Shown: in pieces, positions 25,020 to 37,368 of the stretch
How positions within the stretch are numbered: position 1 is the stretch's first letter
Layout: each line of letters begins with the position of its first letter
Assembly (NCBI RefSeq): GCF_019145235.1
Contig: NZ_JAHSTV010000010.1
Location: 244,526 to 308,525, forward strand
Origin: Pseudomonas farris
Lineage (GTDB): Bacteria > Pseudomonadota > Gammaproteobacteria > Pseudomonadales > Pseudomonadaceae
DNA length: 64,000 bases
Direction: 5' to 3'
Translations under genes and position numbers: made by a program
Notes under the pieces: generated by a model
The model's database searches: none
The model's input: only the letters and a program-made list of their open reading frames with translations
What the model was told of the DNA's origin: nothing

Positions 25020-25096
25020 TGGCGCAGCGGACGGGACTCGAACCCGCGACCCCCGGCGTGACAGGCCGGTATTCTAACCGACTGAACTACCGCTGC
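25020..25096 (-). tRNA. tRNA-Asp (anticodon GTC), copy 1
   Basis: 77 bases with CCA, same sequence as the copy at 24851. The spacer between them is about 92 bases. Part of a three-gene tRNA transcript. Confidence 0.97.
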
Positions 25097-25151
25097 GCGT
25101 CGGTGGAGGCTTTTAAAAGCTTCCATCTTGCTTTCGCAAGACTCTCGGAAG

Positions 25152-25227
25152 TGGTGGGTGATGACGGGATCGAACCGCCGACATTCTGCTTGTAAGGCAG
25201 ACGCTCTCCCAGCTGAGCTAATCACCC
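25152..25227 (-). tRNA. tRNA-Val (anticodon TAC)
   Basis: 76 bases with CCA. Acceptor GGGTGAT pairs with ATCACCC, anticodon loop CCTTACAAG. First gene of the tRNA-Val-Asp-Asp cluster. Confidence 0.97.
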
Positions 25228-25336
25228 GTTTGCATCTCCGAGGCCGCGAAATTTACGCAGGTACCGAAGCTAAGTCAATACCCCGCTTGAAGTTTTTCTG
25301 AAAAAGACAAAATTGTGTCTTAACAGTCAGACCGCT

Positions 25337-25429
25337 TTCGCGAGCAAGCCCGCTCCCACACTGGATCTGCGGCGGACCACAGGTTTGTGATCGACATAAA
25401 TTCAGTGTGGGAGCGGGCTTGCTCGCGAA
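25337..25429. repeat. REP doublet (REPIN-type)
   Basis: Two inverted REP cores, GCGAGCAAGCCCGCTCCCAC and its complement GTGGGAGCGGGCTTGCTCGC, separated by about 45 bases. Between tRNA-Val and the SDR gene. Confidence 0.95.
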
Positions 25430-25485
25430 GACGGCGGCACATTCAACATCAATGCTGGCTATATCCATCGCAGCCACGCTTGGAT

Positions 25486-26262
25486 TTACTCGCTGTAAAT
25501 CATCTTCTTGGTCATGCCACCATCGACCACGAACTCCTGGCCTGTGACGAACCCCGCGCTCCTCGACAGCAACCACGCCACCATCGCCGCCACGTCCTCG
25601 ACCGTCCCTACCCTGCCCGCCGGATGCTGCGCATGATCGGCGTCGGTCAGCGGCTCGGCACGCCGTGCCGCCGGATCCCGCGCATCGATCCAGCCCGGAC
25701 TGACCGCATTGACGCGGATTTCCGGCCCGAGGCTGATCGCCAAGGCATGAGTGAGGGCCAACAGACCGCCCTTGCTCGCCGCATAAGCCTCTGTGTCGGG
25801 TTCCGACTGTGCGGCACGGGTCGAGGCCAGATTGACGATGGCGCCGCTGTGAGCACGCAGGTACGGCGCACAATGCTTGGCCAACAGCATCGGCCCGCTG
25901 AGGTTCACCGCCAGCACCCGGTTCCAGTAGGCCAGATCGAGGCTTTCCAGGGTGATGTTGTGCGGGTCGGCCACCGCCGCATTGCACACCAGCGCATCCA
26001 GACGCCCGAACTGTCCCAGCACCTCGGCCACGCCCAGTGCCACCTGCGCTTCATTCGCGACGTCCATGGCGATGAACCAGGCGTTTTCGCCAAGCACCTT
26101 CGCCACTTTCGAACCGCGCTCCCGATCCAGATCGGTCAGCACCACCTGCCAGCCTTCACTGATCAGCCAGGCCGCAATCCCCAGACCGATGCCGCGCGCA
26201 GCACCGGTGACCAGCGCGACGCGGCCATGGGTGCCCGTGGTCGGCGTCGACAACTCGATCAC
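25486..26262 (-). CDS. SDR-family oxidoreductase
   Basis: 258 residues of the classical short-chain dehydrogenase fold. Cofactor motif VTGAARGIGLGIAAWL, then DALVCNAAV, catalytic Ser in VNLASTRAA and YAASKGG with Tyr and Lys. It ends in an FVVDGGMTKKMIYSE tail typical of Gly-rich reductases. Substrate unknown. The GTG start overlaps the metZ stop (GTGA), so it is in the same operon as metZ, though a role in sulfur metabolism is only inferred from that. Confidence 0.92.
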   Translation of the reverse strand: MIELSTPTTGTHGRVALVTGAARGIGLGIAAWLISEGWQVVLTDLDRERGSKVAKVLGENAWFIAMDVANEAQVALGVAEVLGQFGRLDALVCNAAVADPHNITLESLDLAYWNRVLAVNLSGPMLLAKHCAPYLRAHSGAIVNLASTRAAQSEPDTEAYAASKGGLLALTHALAISLGPEIRVNAVSPGWIDARDPAARRAEPLTDADHAQHPAGRVGTVEDVAAMVAWLLSRSAGFVTGQEFVVDGGMTKKMIYSE

Positions 26263-27470
26263 AAGGCAGCCAACCCGCGCGCCAGATCGGCCTGCAGGTC
26301 TGCCACGTCCTCCAGACCAACCGCTACGCGGATCAGGCTGTCACGGATCCCTGCCGCTTCACGCTCTTGCGGCGCGAGACGGCCATGAGAGGTGGTGCTC
26401 GGGTGCGTGATGGTAGTTTTGCTGTCGCCCAGATTGGCGGTAATGGAGATCAGGCGAGTCGCATCGATAAAGCGCCAGGCGCCCTCTTTGCCGCCCTTGA
26501 CCTCAAAACTCACGACCGCACCAAAACCCTTCTGTTGACGCAGGGCCAGTTCGTGCTGCGGATGGCTCTTGAGACCGGCGTAATGGACTTTCTCGATACC
26601 GTCCTGCTGCTCCAGCCATTCGGCCAGTTGCTGGGCATTGGCGCAGTGCGCCTTCATGCGCAGGCTCAGCGTTTCCAGACCCTTGAGGAAGATCCAGGCG
26701 TTGAACGGGCTCAGGGTCGGCCCGGCAGTACGCAGGAAACCGACGACTTCTTTCATTTGCTCGCCACGACCGGCCACAACGCCGCCCATGCAACGGCCTT
26801 GGCCGTCGATGAACTTGGTCGCTGAGTGCACAACGATGTCCGCGCCCAGTTTCAACGGCTGCTGCAACGCAGGGGTGCAGAAGCAGTTGTCGACCACCAG
26901 CATCGTGCCCTTGGCGTGAGCAATTTCTGACAGCGCCTTGATGTCTACCAACTCGGCCAGCGGGTTGGACGGCGATTCGACGAACAGCAACTTGGTGTTG
27001 GCCTTGATCGCCGCATCCCAGCCGGACAAGTCCGCCAGGGGCACGTAATCGACTTCAATGCCGAAGCGCTTGAAGTACTTTTCGAACAGGCTGATGGTCG
27101 AGCCGAACACGCTGCGCGAGACCAAAACATGGTCGCCGGCGCTGCACAGGCTCATTACCACTGCCATGATCGCAGCCATGCCCGTGGCAGTAGCCACGGC
27201 TTGCTCGGCGCTTTCCAGCGCGGCAATACGCTCTTCGAACGCGCGCACGGTCGGGTTGGTGTAGCGCGAGTAAACGTTGCCCGGCACTTCGCCAGCAAAG
27301 CGAGCGGCCGCGTCGGCGGCGGTACGGAACACGTAGCTGGAAGTGAAGAACATCGGATCACCGTGTTCGCCTTCCGGCGTGCGGTGCTGACCGGCGCGTA
27401 CGGCCAGGGTATCGAACGCTACGCCTTCGAGGTCGCTGTCCAGCCGACCGGCATCCCAATCCTGACTCAT
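26259..27470 (-). CDS. metZ: O-succinylhomoserine sulfhydrylase
   Basis: 403-residue Cys/Met-metabolism PLP enzyme. Makes homocysteine from O-succinylhomoserine and sulfide, the direct sulfhydrylation route used by Pseudomonas. The PLP lysine lies in VVHSATKFIDGQG, with VDNCFCTPALQQPLKLGAD before it and a SLGDSKTT-like motif (ANLGDSKTTITHPSTTSHGRL) near the end. It follows purF after a terminator, the order seen in other Pseudomonas. Confidence 0.95.
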   Translation of the reverse strand: MSQDWDAGRLDSDLEGVAFDTLAVRAGQHRTPEGEHGDPMFFTSSYVFRTAADAAARFAGEVPGNVYSRYTNPTVRAFEERIAALESAEQAVATATGMAAIMAVVMSLCSAGDHVLVSRSVFGSTISLFEKYFKRFGIEVDYVPLADLSGWDAAIKANTKLLFVESPSNPLAELVDIKALSEIAHAKGTMLVVDNCFCTPALQQPLKLGADIVVHSATKFIDGQGRCMGGVVAGRGEQMKEVVGFLRTAGPTLSPFNAWIFLKGLETLSLRMKAHCANAQQLAEWLEQQDGIEKVHYAGLKSHPQHELALRQQKGFGAVVSFEVKGGKEGAWRFIDATRLISITANLGDSKTTITHPSTTSHGRLAPQEREAAGIRDSLIRVAVGLEDVADLQADLARGLAAL

Positions 27471-27523
27471 GCTGTCACTCCTTGCCCTGCTCTTGATTTA
27501 GAGAGTCTTTAGTAGATACAAAA

Positions 27524-27541
27524 CCGGCCCCTAGGGGCCGG
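27524..27541 (-). terminator. Terminator of purF
   Basis: Perfect palindrome CCGGCCCCTAGGGGCCGG followed on the minus strand by TTTTG, between purF and metZ. Confidence 0.75.
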
Positions 27542-27548
27542 TAGTTAC

Positions 27549-29054
27549 TCAGTTGTTGTACAGATCAATGATCGCACTGACTGCCTGGGTCTTGACCTTG
27601 GAGGCATCGTTGCGCGCCTGCTCGATCTTGTTCAGGTAAGCCTCGTCGACGTCGCCGGTGACGTACTGGCCGTCGAACACCGCGCAATCGAACTTCTCGA
27701 TCTTGATCTTGCCGCCACCGACCGCTTCGATCAAGTCAGGCAGGTCCTGATAGATCAACCAGTCAGCGCCGATCAGGTCGGCAACGTCCTGGGTCGAACG
27801 GTTGTGGGCGATCAGCTCGTGAGCGCTCGGCATGTCGATGCCGTAGACGTTCGGGTAACGCACGGCCGGCGCCGCAGAGCAGAAGTAGACGTTTTTGGCG
27901 CCGGCTTCGCGAGCCATCTGAATGATCTGCTTGCAGGTGGTGCCGCGAACGATGGAGTCGTCCACCAGCATCACGTTTTTGCCGCGGAACTCCAGCTCGA
28001 TGGCGTTGAGCTTCTGGCGTACGGATTTTTTCCGTGCAGCCTGGCCCGGCATGATGAAGGTCCGGCCGATATAGCGGTTCTTCACGAAGCCTTCGCGGAA
28101 CTTGACGCCCAAGTGGTTCGCCAGCTCCAGGGCCGCGGTGCGGCTGGTGTCCGGAATCGGGATGACCACGTCGATGTCGTGATCCGGACGCTCGCGCAGG
28201 ATCTTCTCGGCGAGCTTCTCGCCCATGCGCAGGCGGGCCTTGTAGACCGAGACGCCGTCGATGATCGAGTCCGGACGCGCCAGGTAGACGTGTTCGAAAA
28301 TGCACGGAGTCAGCGACGGGTTGGTCGCGCACTGACGAGTGTGCAGCTTGCCGTCTTCAGTGATGTAGACCGCTTCGCCCGGTGCCAGGTCGCGAATCAG
28401 GGTGAAACCGAGTACGTCCAGAGAGACGCTTTCGGAGGCGATCATGTACTCGACGCCTTCGTCCGTGTGACGCTGACCGAAGACGATCGGGCGGATGCCG
28501 TGCGGATCGCGGAAACCGACAATACCGTAACCGGTCACCATCGCCACGACCGCGTAACCACCGACGCAACGGTTGTGCACGTCGGTGACGGCAGCGAACA
28601 CGTCTTCTTCGGTCGGCTGCAACTTGCCGCGCTGGGCCAGCTCGTGTGCGAACACGTTGAGCAGCACTTCCGAATCGGAGTTGGTGTTGACGTGGCGCAG
28701 GTCAGATTCGTAAATCTCCTTGGCCAGCTGTTCAACGTTGGTCAGGTTACCGTTGTGCGCCAGAGTGATGCCATACGGCGAGTTGACGTAAAACGGTTGG
28801 GCTTCGGCCGAAGTCGAGCTACCCGCGGTCGGGTAACGCACATGGCCAATGCCCATGTGGCCGACCAGGCGCTGCATGTGACGCTGATGGAACACGTCAC
28901 GCACCAGCCCATTGTCCTTGCGCAGGAATAACCGGCCATCATGGCTGGTCACGATACCGGCAGCGTCCTGGCCGCGGTGCTGGAGGACGGTTAGCGCGTC
29001 ATACAGCGCCTGATTGACGTTCGACTTACCGACGATACCGACGATGCCACACAT
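27549..29054 (-). CDS. purF: Amidophosphoribosyltransferase
   Basis: 501 residues. First committed step of purine synthesis: PRPP plus glutamine to phosphoribosylamine. The start MCGIVGIVGKSNVNQ places the catalytic Cys directly after the initiator Met, as needed for Ntn glutamine hydrolysis, so the ATG three codons upstream is discarded. The PRPP-binding motif VMLVDDSIVRGTT is intact. Downstream of cvpA, as in E. coli. Confidence 0.98.
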   Translation of the reverse strand: MCGIVGIVGKSNVNQALYDALTVLQHRGQDAAGIVTSHDGRLFLRKDNGLVRDVFHQRHMQRLVGHMGIGHVRYPTAGSSTSAEAQPFYVNSPYGITLAHNGNLTNVEQLAKEIYESDLRHVNTNSDSEVLLNVFAHELAQRGKLQPTEEDVFAAVTDVHNRCVGGYAVVAMVTGYGIVGFRDPHGIRPIVFGQRHTDEGVEYMIASESVSLDVLGFTLIRDLAPGEAVYITEDGKLHTRQCATNPSLTPCIFEHVYLARPDSIIDGVSVYKARLRMGEKLAEKILRERPDHDIDVVIPIPDTSRTAALELANHLGVKFREGFVKNRYIGRTFIMPGQAARKKSVRQKLNAIELEFRGKNVMLVDDSIVRGTTCKQIIQMAREAGAKNVYFCSAAPAVRYPNVYGIDMPSAHELIAHNRSTQDVADLIGADWLIYQDLPDLIEAVGGGKIKIEKFDCAVFDGQYVTGDVDEAYLNKIEQARNDASKVKTQAVSAIIDLYNN

Positions 29055-29095
29055 GCGACGCAACCCCTACTTAATGGATCTGAACTGAACACAAC

Positions 29096-29656
29096 TCACT
29101 GAGGCGTTTTGGCCGTCGGCAAGAGGTGCTCCTTGAACGGTATATCAGCGGGTACGCTGATTCCGCTGGCAAGCCACTGACTACTCCAACCCAGGATCAG
29201 GTTTTTGGACCAGTCTGCAACCAATAGAAATTTTGGCACGAGCTGTGACTCTTGCCACCACCCGTCCTGCTGTACCGGCCCCAGGCTCAACAGCCCGACC
29301 GCCACAACCACCAGCAACACGCCACGCGCTGCGCCGAAGGCCATGCCGAGAAATCGATCGGTCCCGGATAGCCCGGTAACGCGAACCAATTCGCCGATAA
29401 GATAATTGATCATTGCGCCTACGATTAAAGTGGCGACAAACATGATGGCACAGCCCGCGATCACGCGAGCCGACGGCGTTTCGATGTATCCGCCGAGGTA
29501 CTCGGACAATGAGCCACCAAACATCCAGGCAACGCCTCCTGCGATGATCCAGGTCAGCAGCGAGAGTGCTTCTTTGACGAAGCCGCGGCTAAGACTGATC
29601 AAAGCGGAGATGGCGACGATTGCAACGATCGCCCAATCAACCCAGGTAAATGGCAC
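29096..29656 (-). CDS. cvpA: CvpA family membrane protein
   Basis: 186 residues with four membrane helices (WVDWAIVAIVAISALISL, LLTWIIAGGVAWMFGG, VIAGCAIMFVATLIVGAMIN, GAARGVLLVVVAVGLLSL) and the family's GTDRFLGMAFGAARG loop. Colicin V production homologue; needed for purF expression context in E. coli, true function unclear. 41 bases before purF, in one operon with it. Confidence 0.95.
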   Translation of the reverse strand: MPFTWVDWAIVAIVAISALISLSRGFVKEALSLLTWIIAGGVAWMFGGSLSEYLGGYIETPSARVIAGCAIMFVATLIVGAMINYLIGELVRVTGLSGTDRFLGMAFGAARGVLLVVVAVGLLSLGPVQQDGWWQESQLVPKFLLVADWSKNLILGWSSQWLASGISVPADIPFKEHLLPTAKTPQ

Positions 29657-29754
29657 AGTGCAGCCTACAGACAGATAAGGCGGCGCATTTTAGCAGAGCC
29701 CATGGCTATCGGTAAGCTGAGATTGTCAGTGCTTTTCAAATCAGGGCGATAGTT

Positions 29755-30429
29755 TTAACCGCGCTCAGGCTGGAAACGCACCACAAAACCTTTGAGATTC
29801 TGCTGGCGACTCAACAAGTCACGCAGACGATCGGCTTCGGCGCGCTCGATCAGCGGCCCGACGAATACCCGATTCTTGCCATCGGCGGTGCGGATATAGG
29901 CGTTATAGCCTTGGCTGCGCAGGGTTTTCTGCAGGCTTTCAGCGCTCTCACGGCTCGCCAGGCTGGCCAGTTGCACGGACCAGCTGACCGACAGGCCATT
30001 GGCATCGACGCGGCTTGGGGTGGTAGCCGGCTTGCTCGGTGCGGCAGTAATTGGCTGGGCAGGTGCTGGCACAGGCTTGGCGACGGGCACCGGAGGCGTG
30101 ACCGGTTTGGCAGCCGCCGGCGCTGGTGGCGCTGGTGGCGCTGCCACAGGAGCACTTGGCGCAATCGGTGTCGACGGAGCTTGCTGTGCTGCAATTTCCT
30201 CATCGCTTGGCACAGGTTCCTGCGGCAATGCCTGCGGTTCAGGCACCACCACCGGCTCGACCTGCACTTGCGGCACAGCCGGCGCTTGCGGTGCAGCTGG
30301 TGCGTCGACCCTCACCTGGCGCTGTTCGTCCTGACGGGAAAACAGCATTGGCAGGAAAATCACCGCCAGCGCCACCAGCACCAAGGCACCGACCATGCGC
30401 TGCTTGTACGCCTTATCCAGCAAAGCCAT
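29755..30429 (-). CDS. dedD: SPOR-domain protein, DedD-like
   Basis: 224 residues: short cytoplasmic start (MALLDKAYKQRM), one membrane helix (VGALVLVALAVIFLPMLF), a long Pro/Ala/Val-rich linker (about 45-140) and a C-terminal SPOR domain (SVQLASLASRESAESLQKTL ... NRVFVGPLIERAEADRLRDLL). DedD binds septal peptidoglycan and helps division. The start follows GGAGG and overlaps the folC end by 17 bases. The much longer upstream reading frame is antisense-like and not coding. Confidence 0.9.
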   Translation of the reverse strand: MALLDKAYKQRMVGALVLVALAVIFLPMLFSRQDEQRQVRVDAPAAPQAPAVPQVQVEPVVVPEPQALPQEPVPSDEEIAAQQAPSTPIAPSAPVAAPPAPPAPAAAKPVTPPVPVAKPVPAPAQPITAAPSKPATTPSRVDANGLSVSWSVQLASLASRESAESLQKTLRSQGYNAYIRTADGKNRVFVGPLIERAEADRLRDLLSRQQNLKGFVVRFQPERG

Positions 30430-31720
30430 TTGCCGCTTCCTCCGTGGAGTGCCGGGCCAGCCATTCAAGGGCCTCGGCGACACAATAAAATGATCCGAAC
30501 AACAGAATTTCGTCGTCGCTCGTCGCCTGCGCGCACTGCCCTTCCAGGGCGGCGGCCACGCTGCCATAAGAGGTGACCGAGGCGCCAAGGTTCTGCAACG
30601 CCGCGTGCAACTGCTCAACGGGCCGCGCCCGCGGCGAATCCAGCGGGGCGACAGCCCAATGCTGGACACTAGCATTCAATTCACCGACAACACCATCCAG
30701 ATCCTTGTCCGCCAACAACCCGAACACCGCCAGACGCTTGCCTGCCGGTGGCCGACTGGCCAGGCGACGGGCCAGGTATTCTGCCGCATGGGGGTTGTGC
30801 CCCACATCCAGCAACACATTCAGACGCTTGCCCTGCCAGTCGAACTGACGGCGATCAAGACGACCGACCACGCGCGTCGCTTTCAGGGCATCAATAATCT
30901 GCGCATCTACCCAAGGCAAACCAAGCAGCAGGTAAGCCTGCAGTGCCAGTGCGGCGTTTTCCATCGGCAGATCGAGCAATGGCAGATCATGCAACTCGAC
31001 TGCACGCCCTTGAGCATCAAGGCCGCGCCATTGCCAGTTGTGATCGGTGATACCCAGGTCGAAATCGCGCCCACGCAGGAAAAACGGGCAATTGAGCTCG
31101 CGCGCTTTATCCAGCAGAGGTTGAGGGGGATTCAGATCGCCACAGAGCGCAGGCGCGCCCTGGCGGAAAATGCCGGCTTTTTCGTAAGCCACGGACTCAC
31201 GGGTATCACCCAGATAGTCCGCATGATCGACGCCGATGCTGGTGACCAGCGCGATATCCGCATCGACCACGTTGACCGTGTCCAGACGCCCGCCCAGCCC
31301 CACTTCCAGCACCACCGCATCAAGCCCTGCCTGTTGAAACAGCCAGAACGCCGCCAGGGTGCCCATTTCGAAGTACGTCAGGGAAGTGTCGCCACGACCG
31401 GCCTCGACCGCCGCGAAGGCTTCGCACAGCTCGGCGTCAGTGGCTTCGACACCATTGACCTGCACCCGCTCGTTGTAACGCAGCAGGTGCGGAGAATTGT
31501 AGACACCGACGTTCAGGCCCTGCGCCCGCAGCAACGAAGCCACGAACGCGCAGGTAGAACCCTTGCCGTTGGTGCCGGTGACCGTAATCACCCGAGGCGC
31601 CGGCTTGCCCAGTCCCATGCGGGACGCTACCTGTTGCGAACGCTCCAGCCCCATGTCGATGGCCGAAGGATGCAACTGTTCAAGGTAGGCGAGCCACTCG
31701 CCAAGGGTGCGTTGGGTCAT
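30413..31720 (-). CDS. folC: Bifunctional folylpolyglutamate/dihydrofolate synthase
   Basis: 435 residues of the Mur-ligase family. ATP-binding loop VTGTNGKGSTCAFVASLL is near residue 50, then YEKAGIFRQGAPAL and the C-terminal LLDVGHNPHAAEYLA. Adds glutamate to dihydropteroate and folates. It overlaps accD by four bases (ATGA) and dedD by 17, in the order accD-folC-dedD-cvpA-purF common in gammaproteobacteria. Confidence 0.97.
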   Translation of the reverse strand: MTQRTLGEWLAYLEQLHPSAIDMGLERSQQVASRMGLGKPAPRVITVTGTNGKGSTCAFVASLLRAQGLNVGVYNSPHLLRYNERVQVNGVEATDAELCEAFAAVEAGRGDTSLTYFEMGTLAAFWLFQQAGLDAVVLEVGLGGRLDTVNVVDADIALVTSIGVDHADYLGDTRESVAYEKAGIFRQGAPALCGDLNPPQPLLDKARELNCPFFLRGRDFDLGITDHNWQWRGLDAQGRAVELHDLPLLDLPMENAALALQAYLLLGLPWVDAQIIDALKATRVVGRLDRRQFDWQGKRLNVLLDVGHNPHAAEYLARRLASRPPAGKRLAVFGLLADKDLDGVVGELNASVQHWAVAPLDSPRARPVEQLHAALQNLGASVTSYGSVAAALEGQCAQATSDDEILLFGSFYCVAEALEWLARHSTEEAANGFAG

Positions 31721-32637
31721 ATGTTGGCAGGCACCGGCGGAACCACGATTGGCTCGATCGGCGCGGCGACGAATTTCGGCGTCGGCAGGCCCATCATTTG
31801 TGCCAGCAGGTTACCCAGACGCGGACGCAGTTCCTGACGGTGAATGATCATGTCGATCGCGCCGTGCTCCAGCAGGAACTCACTGCGCTGGAAGCCTTCC
31901 GGCAGTTTTTCGCGAACGGTTTGTTCGATAACGCGCGGGCCGGCGAAACCGATCAGGGCTTTCGGCTCACCGACGATTACGTCGCCGAGCATCGCCAGAC
32001 TGGCGGAAACACCGCCGTAGACCGGGTCGGTCAGTACCGAGATGAACGGAATGCCTTCTTCACGCAGACGCGCCAGCACCGCGGAGGTCTTGGCCATTTG
32101 CATCAGGGAGATCAGCGCTTCCTGCATCCGCGCACCACCGGAGGCGGCGAAGCAGATCATCGGGCAGCGGTTTTCCAGGGCGTAGTTGGCGGCGCGCACA
32201 AAGCGCTCACCAACGATGGCGCCCATCGAGCCACCCATGAAGGAGAATTCGAAAGCCGATACCACGACCGGCATGCCCAGCAAGGTGCCGCTCATGGAGA
32301 TCAGTGCATCTTTTTCGCCGGTCTGCTTTTGCGCAGCGGTCAGGCGATCCTTGTACTTCTTGCCGTCACGGAATTTCAGACGGTCAACCGGCTCCAGGTC
32401 CGCGCCCAGTTCGGCACGGCCGTCAGCGTCGAGGAAGATGTCGATGCGCGCGCGCGCGCCGATGCGCATGTGGTGGTTGCACTTGGGGCAAACGTCCAGG
32501 GTCTTTTCCAGCTCCGGACGATACAGCACCGCCTCGCAAGACGGGCATTTGTGCCACAGACCTTCAGGCACCGAGCTCTTCTTGACCTCGGAACGCATGA
32601 TCGAAGGGATCAGTTTGTCTACTAACCAGTTGCTCAT
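31717..32637 (-). CDS. accD: Acetyl-CoA carboxylase carboxyltransferase subunit beta
   Basis: 306 residues. N-terminal zinc ribbon (CPSC ... CPKC, residues about 30-52), then the crotonase-fold carboxyltransferase core (SFMGGSMGAIVGERFVRAA, FAASGGARMQEALISLMQMAKT, PVYGGVSASLAMLGDV). Transfers CO2 from biotin on AccB to acetyl-CoA for fatty-acid synthesis. Strong GGAG ribosome site. Coupled to folC. Confidence 0.98.
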   Translation of the reverse strand: MSNWLVDKLIPSIMRSEVKKSSVPEGLWHKCPSCEAVLYRPELEKTLDVCPKCNHHMRIGARARIDIFLDADGRAELGADLEPVDRLKFRDGKKYKDRLTAAQKQTGEKDALISMSGTLLGMPVVVSAFEFSFMGGSMGAIVGERFVRAANYALENRCPMICFAASGGARMQEALISLMQMAKTSAVLARLREEGIPFISVLTDPVYGGVSASLAMLGDVIVGEPKALIGFAGPRVIEQTVREKLPEGFQRSEFLLEHGAIDMIIHRQELRPRLGNLLAQMMGLPTPKFVAAPIEPIVVPPVPANI

Positions 32638-32842
32638 GCTTTCTTTCTCCAGTACCGGTGGCCCGAACGCTCTGGTTCGCAGCCCCGCGTATGCCCTTGA
32701 CCTAAATTCATGTGTGTGGCGATGATTGATCGGGTGGCCGGGTCAGCGAGACGTGACCTGCGTACAACCCATCAATCCTCAGCCGTGCCTGCTTATGCAG
32801 CGCAGTGCATTTTGGGACGGCGGCAGTCTGCCAGCCGTCACA

Positions 32843-33463
32843 TCAAGCCCCTATAACCGCTTTGATGAATGCCTGAATCTTTGCGTGATCCTTGATGCCC
32901 TTGCTCGCCTCTACTCCACCGCTGACGTCCACCGCGTAAGGCCGAACCCGGGCAATCGCCTCGGCGACGTTGTCCGGCGTCAAGCCGCCCGCCAGGATGA
33001 TCGGCTTGCTCAGGCCTTGCGGTATCAGTGACCAGTCGAAGGCTTCACCGGTTCCGCCGGGAATGCCTTCGACGTACGTGTCGAGCAGGATCCCGCTGGC
33101 ACTGGCGTAGGCATCGCAAGCTGCTGCGATGTCGTCGCCGGCCTTGACCCGCAACGCCTTGATGTACGGTCGGTGCCAGCCCTCGCAGTCGGCCGCGGTC
33201 TCGTCACCATGGAACTGCAACAGGTCCAGCGGCACGGCGTCGAGGATTTCCCCCAGCTCGCAGCGGCTGGCATTGACGAATAAACCCACGGTGGTCACGA
33301 ACGGCGGCAAGGCCTTGATGATCGCCCTTGCCTGCTGGAACGTTACGGCCCGTGGGCTTTTGGCGTAGAACACAAATCCGATGGCATCGGCCCCAGCCTC
33401 GACCGCCGCCAACGCATCCTCTATGCGGGTAATCCCACAAATTTTGCTGCGAACGGCTGACAT
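32843..33463 (-). CDS. trpF: Phosphoribosylanthranilate isomerase
   Basis: 206-residue TIM-barrel enzyme of tryptophan synthesis. The catalytic Cys in SKICGITRIED is at about residue 8, and the catalytic Asp sits in the C-terminal part near GGLTPDNVAEAI and VDVSGGVEASKGIKDHAKI. Stand-alone trpF between truA and accD is the usual Pseudomonas arrangement; trpB/trpA are elsewhere. Confidence 0.97.
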   Translation of the reverse strand: MSAVRSKICGITRIEDALAAVEAGADAIGFVFYAKSPRAVTFQQARAIIKALPPFVTTVGLFVNASRCELGEILDAVPLDLLQFHGDETAADCEGWHRPYIKALRVKAGDDIAAACDAYASASGILLDTYVEGIPGGTGEAFDWSLIPQGLSKPIILAGGLTPDNVAEAIARVRPYAVDVSGGVEASKGIKDHAKIQAFIKAVIGA

Positions 33464-33526
33464 GTCGATAGAACCTCAGGACAAATCCGGGAAAGTCCCG
33501 GATGGTAACAAAAGCGTTCGAGGGCG

Positions 33527-34351
33527 TCAGCCGTCAAGTTCCGAGAAACCGGTGAGGAAGTGTGGGCCGATGTAACGCTCGGGCAGTTCGAACTCGTCGC
33601 GGTACTCGACCTGCACCAGATACAGGCCGAACGGATGGGCCGTCACCCCGCCGGAACGACGCACACGACTTTCCAGGACTTCCTTCATCCACTCCACGGG
33701 ACGCTCGCCGGCGCCGATGGTCATCAGCACCCCGGCAATGTTGCGCACCATGTGGTGCAGGAACGCGCTGGCGCGAATATCCAGCACGATCATTTTGCCA
33801 TGACGGGTGACGCGCAGGTGATGCAGCTCCTTGATCGGCGACTTGGCCTGGCACTGGCCGGCGCGAAATGCGCTGAAGTCGTGGGTGCCAACCAGATACT
33901 GAGCAGCCTCGGACATGCGCTCGACGTCCAGTGGACGGTGGTTCCAGGTGATTTCTTCGTTCAGGTGCGCCGGGCGGATCTGATCGTTGTAGATCACGTA
34001 GCGATAACGACGGGCAATGGCCTTGAACCGCGCATGGAAATCCGCCGGCATGACCTTGGCCCAGCTGACGCTGACGTCATGCGGCAAATTGATGTTGGCG
34101 CCCATGACCCAGGCCTTCATCGAACGCTCGACCTGGGTGTCGAAATGCACCACTTGCCCGCAAGCATGCACACCGGCATCGGTGCGTCCGGCGCAATGCA
34201 GCGATACGGGTGAGTCGGCGACTTTGGACAAGGCCTTTTCGAGGGTTTCCTGCACCGTGGCCACACCGGAGGCCTGACGCTGCCAGCCGCGATAACGCGA
34301 ACCTTTGTATTCAACGCCCAACGCGATCCGGAAAAAGCCGTCGGCCGCCAT
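33527..34351 (-). CDS. truA: tRNA pseudouridine(38-40) synthase
   Basis: About 274 residues. Makes pseudouridine at positions 38-40 of many tRNAs. The catalytic Asp is in CAGRTDAGVHACGQVVHFDT, and FRAGQCQAKSPIKELHHLRV and HHMVRNIAGVLMTIGAG mark the family. Start is uncertain: MAADGFFRIALG is chosen, but an in-frame TTG at 34378 would add nine residues and neither has a strong ribosome site. Confidence 0.93.
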   Translation of the reverse strand: MAADGFFRIALGVEYKGSRYRGWQRQASGVATVQETLEKALSKVADSPVSLHCAGRTDAGVHACGQVVHFDTQVERSMKAWVMGANINLPHDVSVSWAKVMPADFHARFKAIARRYRYVIYNDQIRPAHLNEEITWNHRPLDVERMSEAAQYLVGTHDFSAFRAGQCQAKSPIKELHHLRVTRHGKMIVLDIRASAFLHHMVRNIAGVLMTIGAGERPVEWMKEVLESRVRRSGGVTAHPFGLYLVQVEYRDEFELPERYIGPHFLTGFSELDG

Positions 34352-34514
34352 TTCGGCGGCCGGATTATCTATATTTGCCAAAGGGTGACAGCCTGCTGAT
34401 CTACGCAAAGGCAGGCATTATAAGGCCGCCGGACCGGGATGCCAAAGCTGAGTGATCTTCGTGCCCCGCCCGACCGGTGCAATGCCGGGTTTGATGTTGA
34501 ACGGGATGCCCTCA

Positions 34515-34609
34515 TCGCGAGCAGGCTCGCTCCCACAAGGGGATTAGTGGCAGACACAAATGATGCGAACAGCCCGACCAAATGTAGGGGCGAGGCTTGC
34601 CCGCGAAGG
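34515..34609. repeat. REP doublet
   Basis: TCGCGAGCAGGCTCGCTCCCAC and the diverged complement TGTAGGGGCGAGGCTTGCC..., about 45 bases apart. The second copy is degenerate. In the gap after fimV. Confidence 0.85.
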
Positions 34610-34640
34610 CGATCCAACAGGCGCCATCGCATCACCACCC

Positions 34641-34679
34641 AAACAAAAACGGCAGCCTCGATGGGCTGCCGCTTTGTTT
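34641..34679 (-). terminator. Terminator of fimV
   Basis: Minus strand GCGGCAGCC, a CATCGA loop, GGCTGCCGTTTTTGTTT. Just past the fimV stop. Confidence 0.92.
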
Positions 34680-34695
34680 ATGCCTTACCGATGAC

Positions 34696-37368
<2,673 letters not shown>

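Noticed and set aside
25253..25987. 244-codon minus-strand frame
   Set aside because: Runs out of frame through the SDR gene and a REP doublet; Arg/Gly-rich nonsense.
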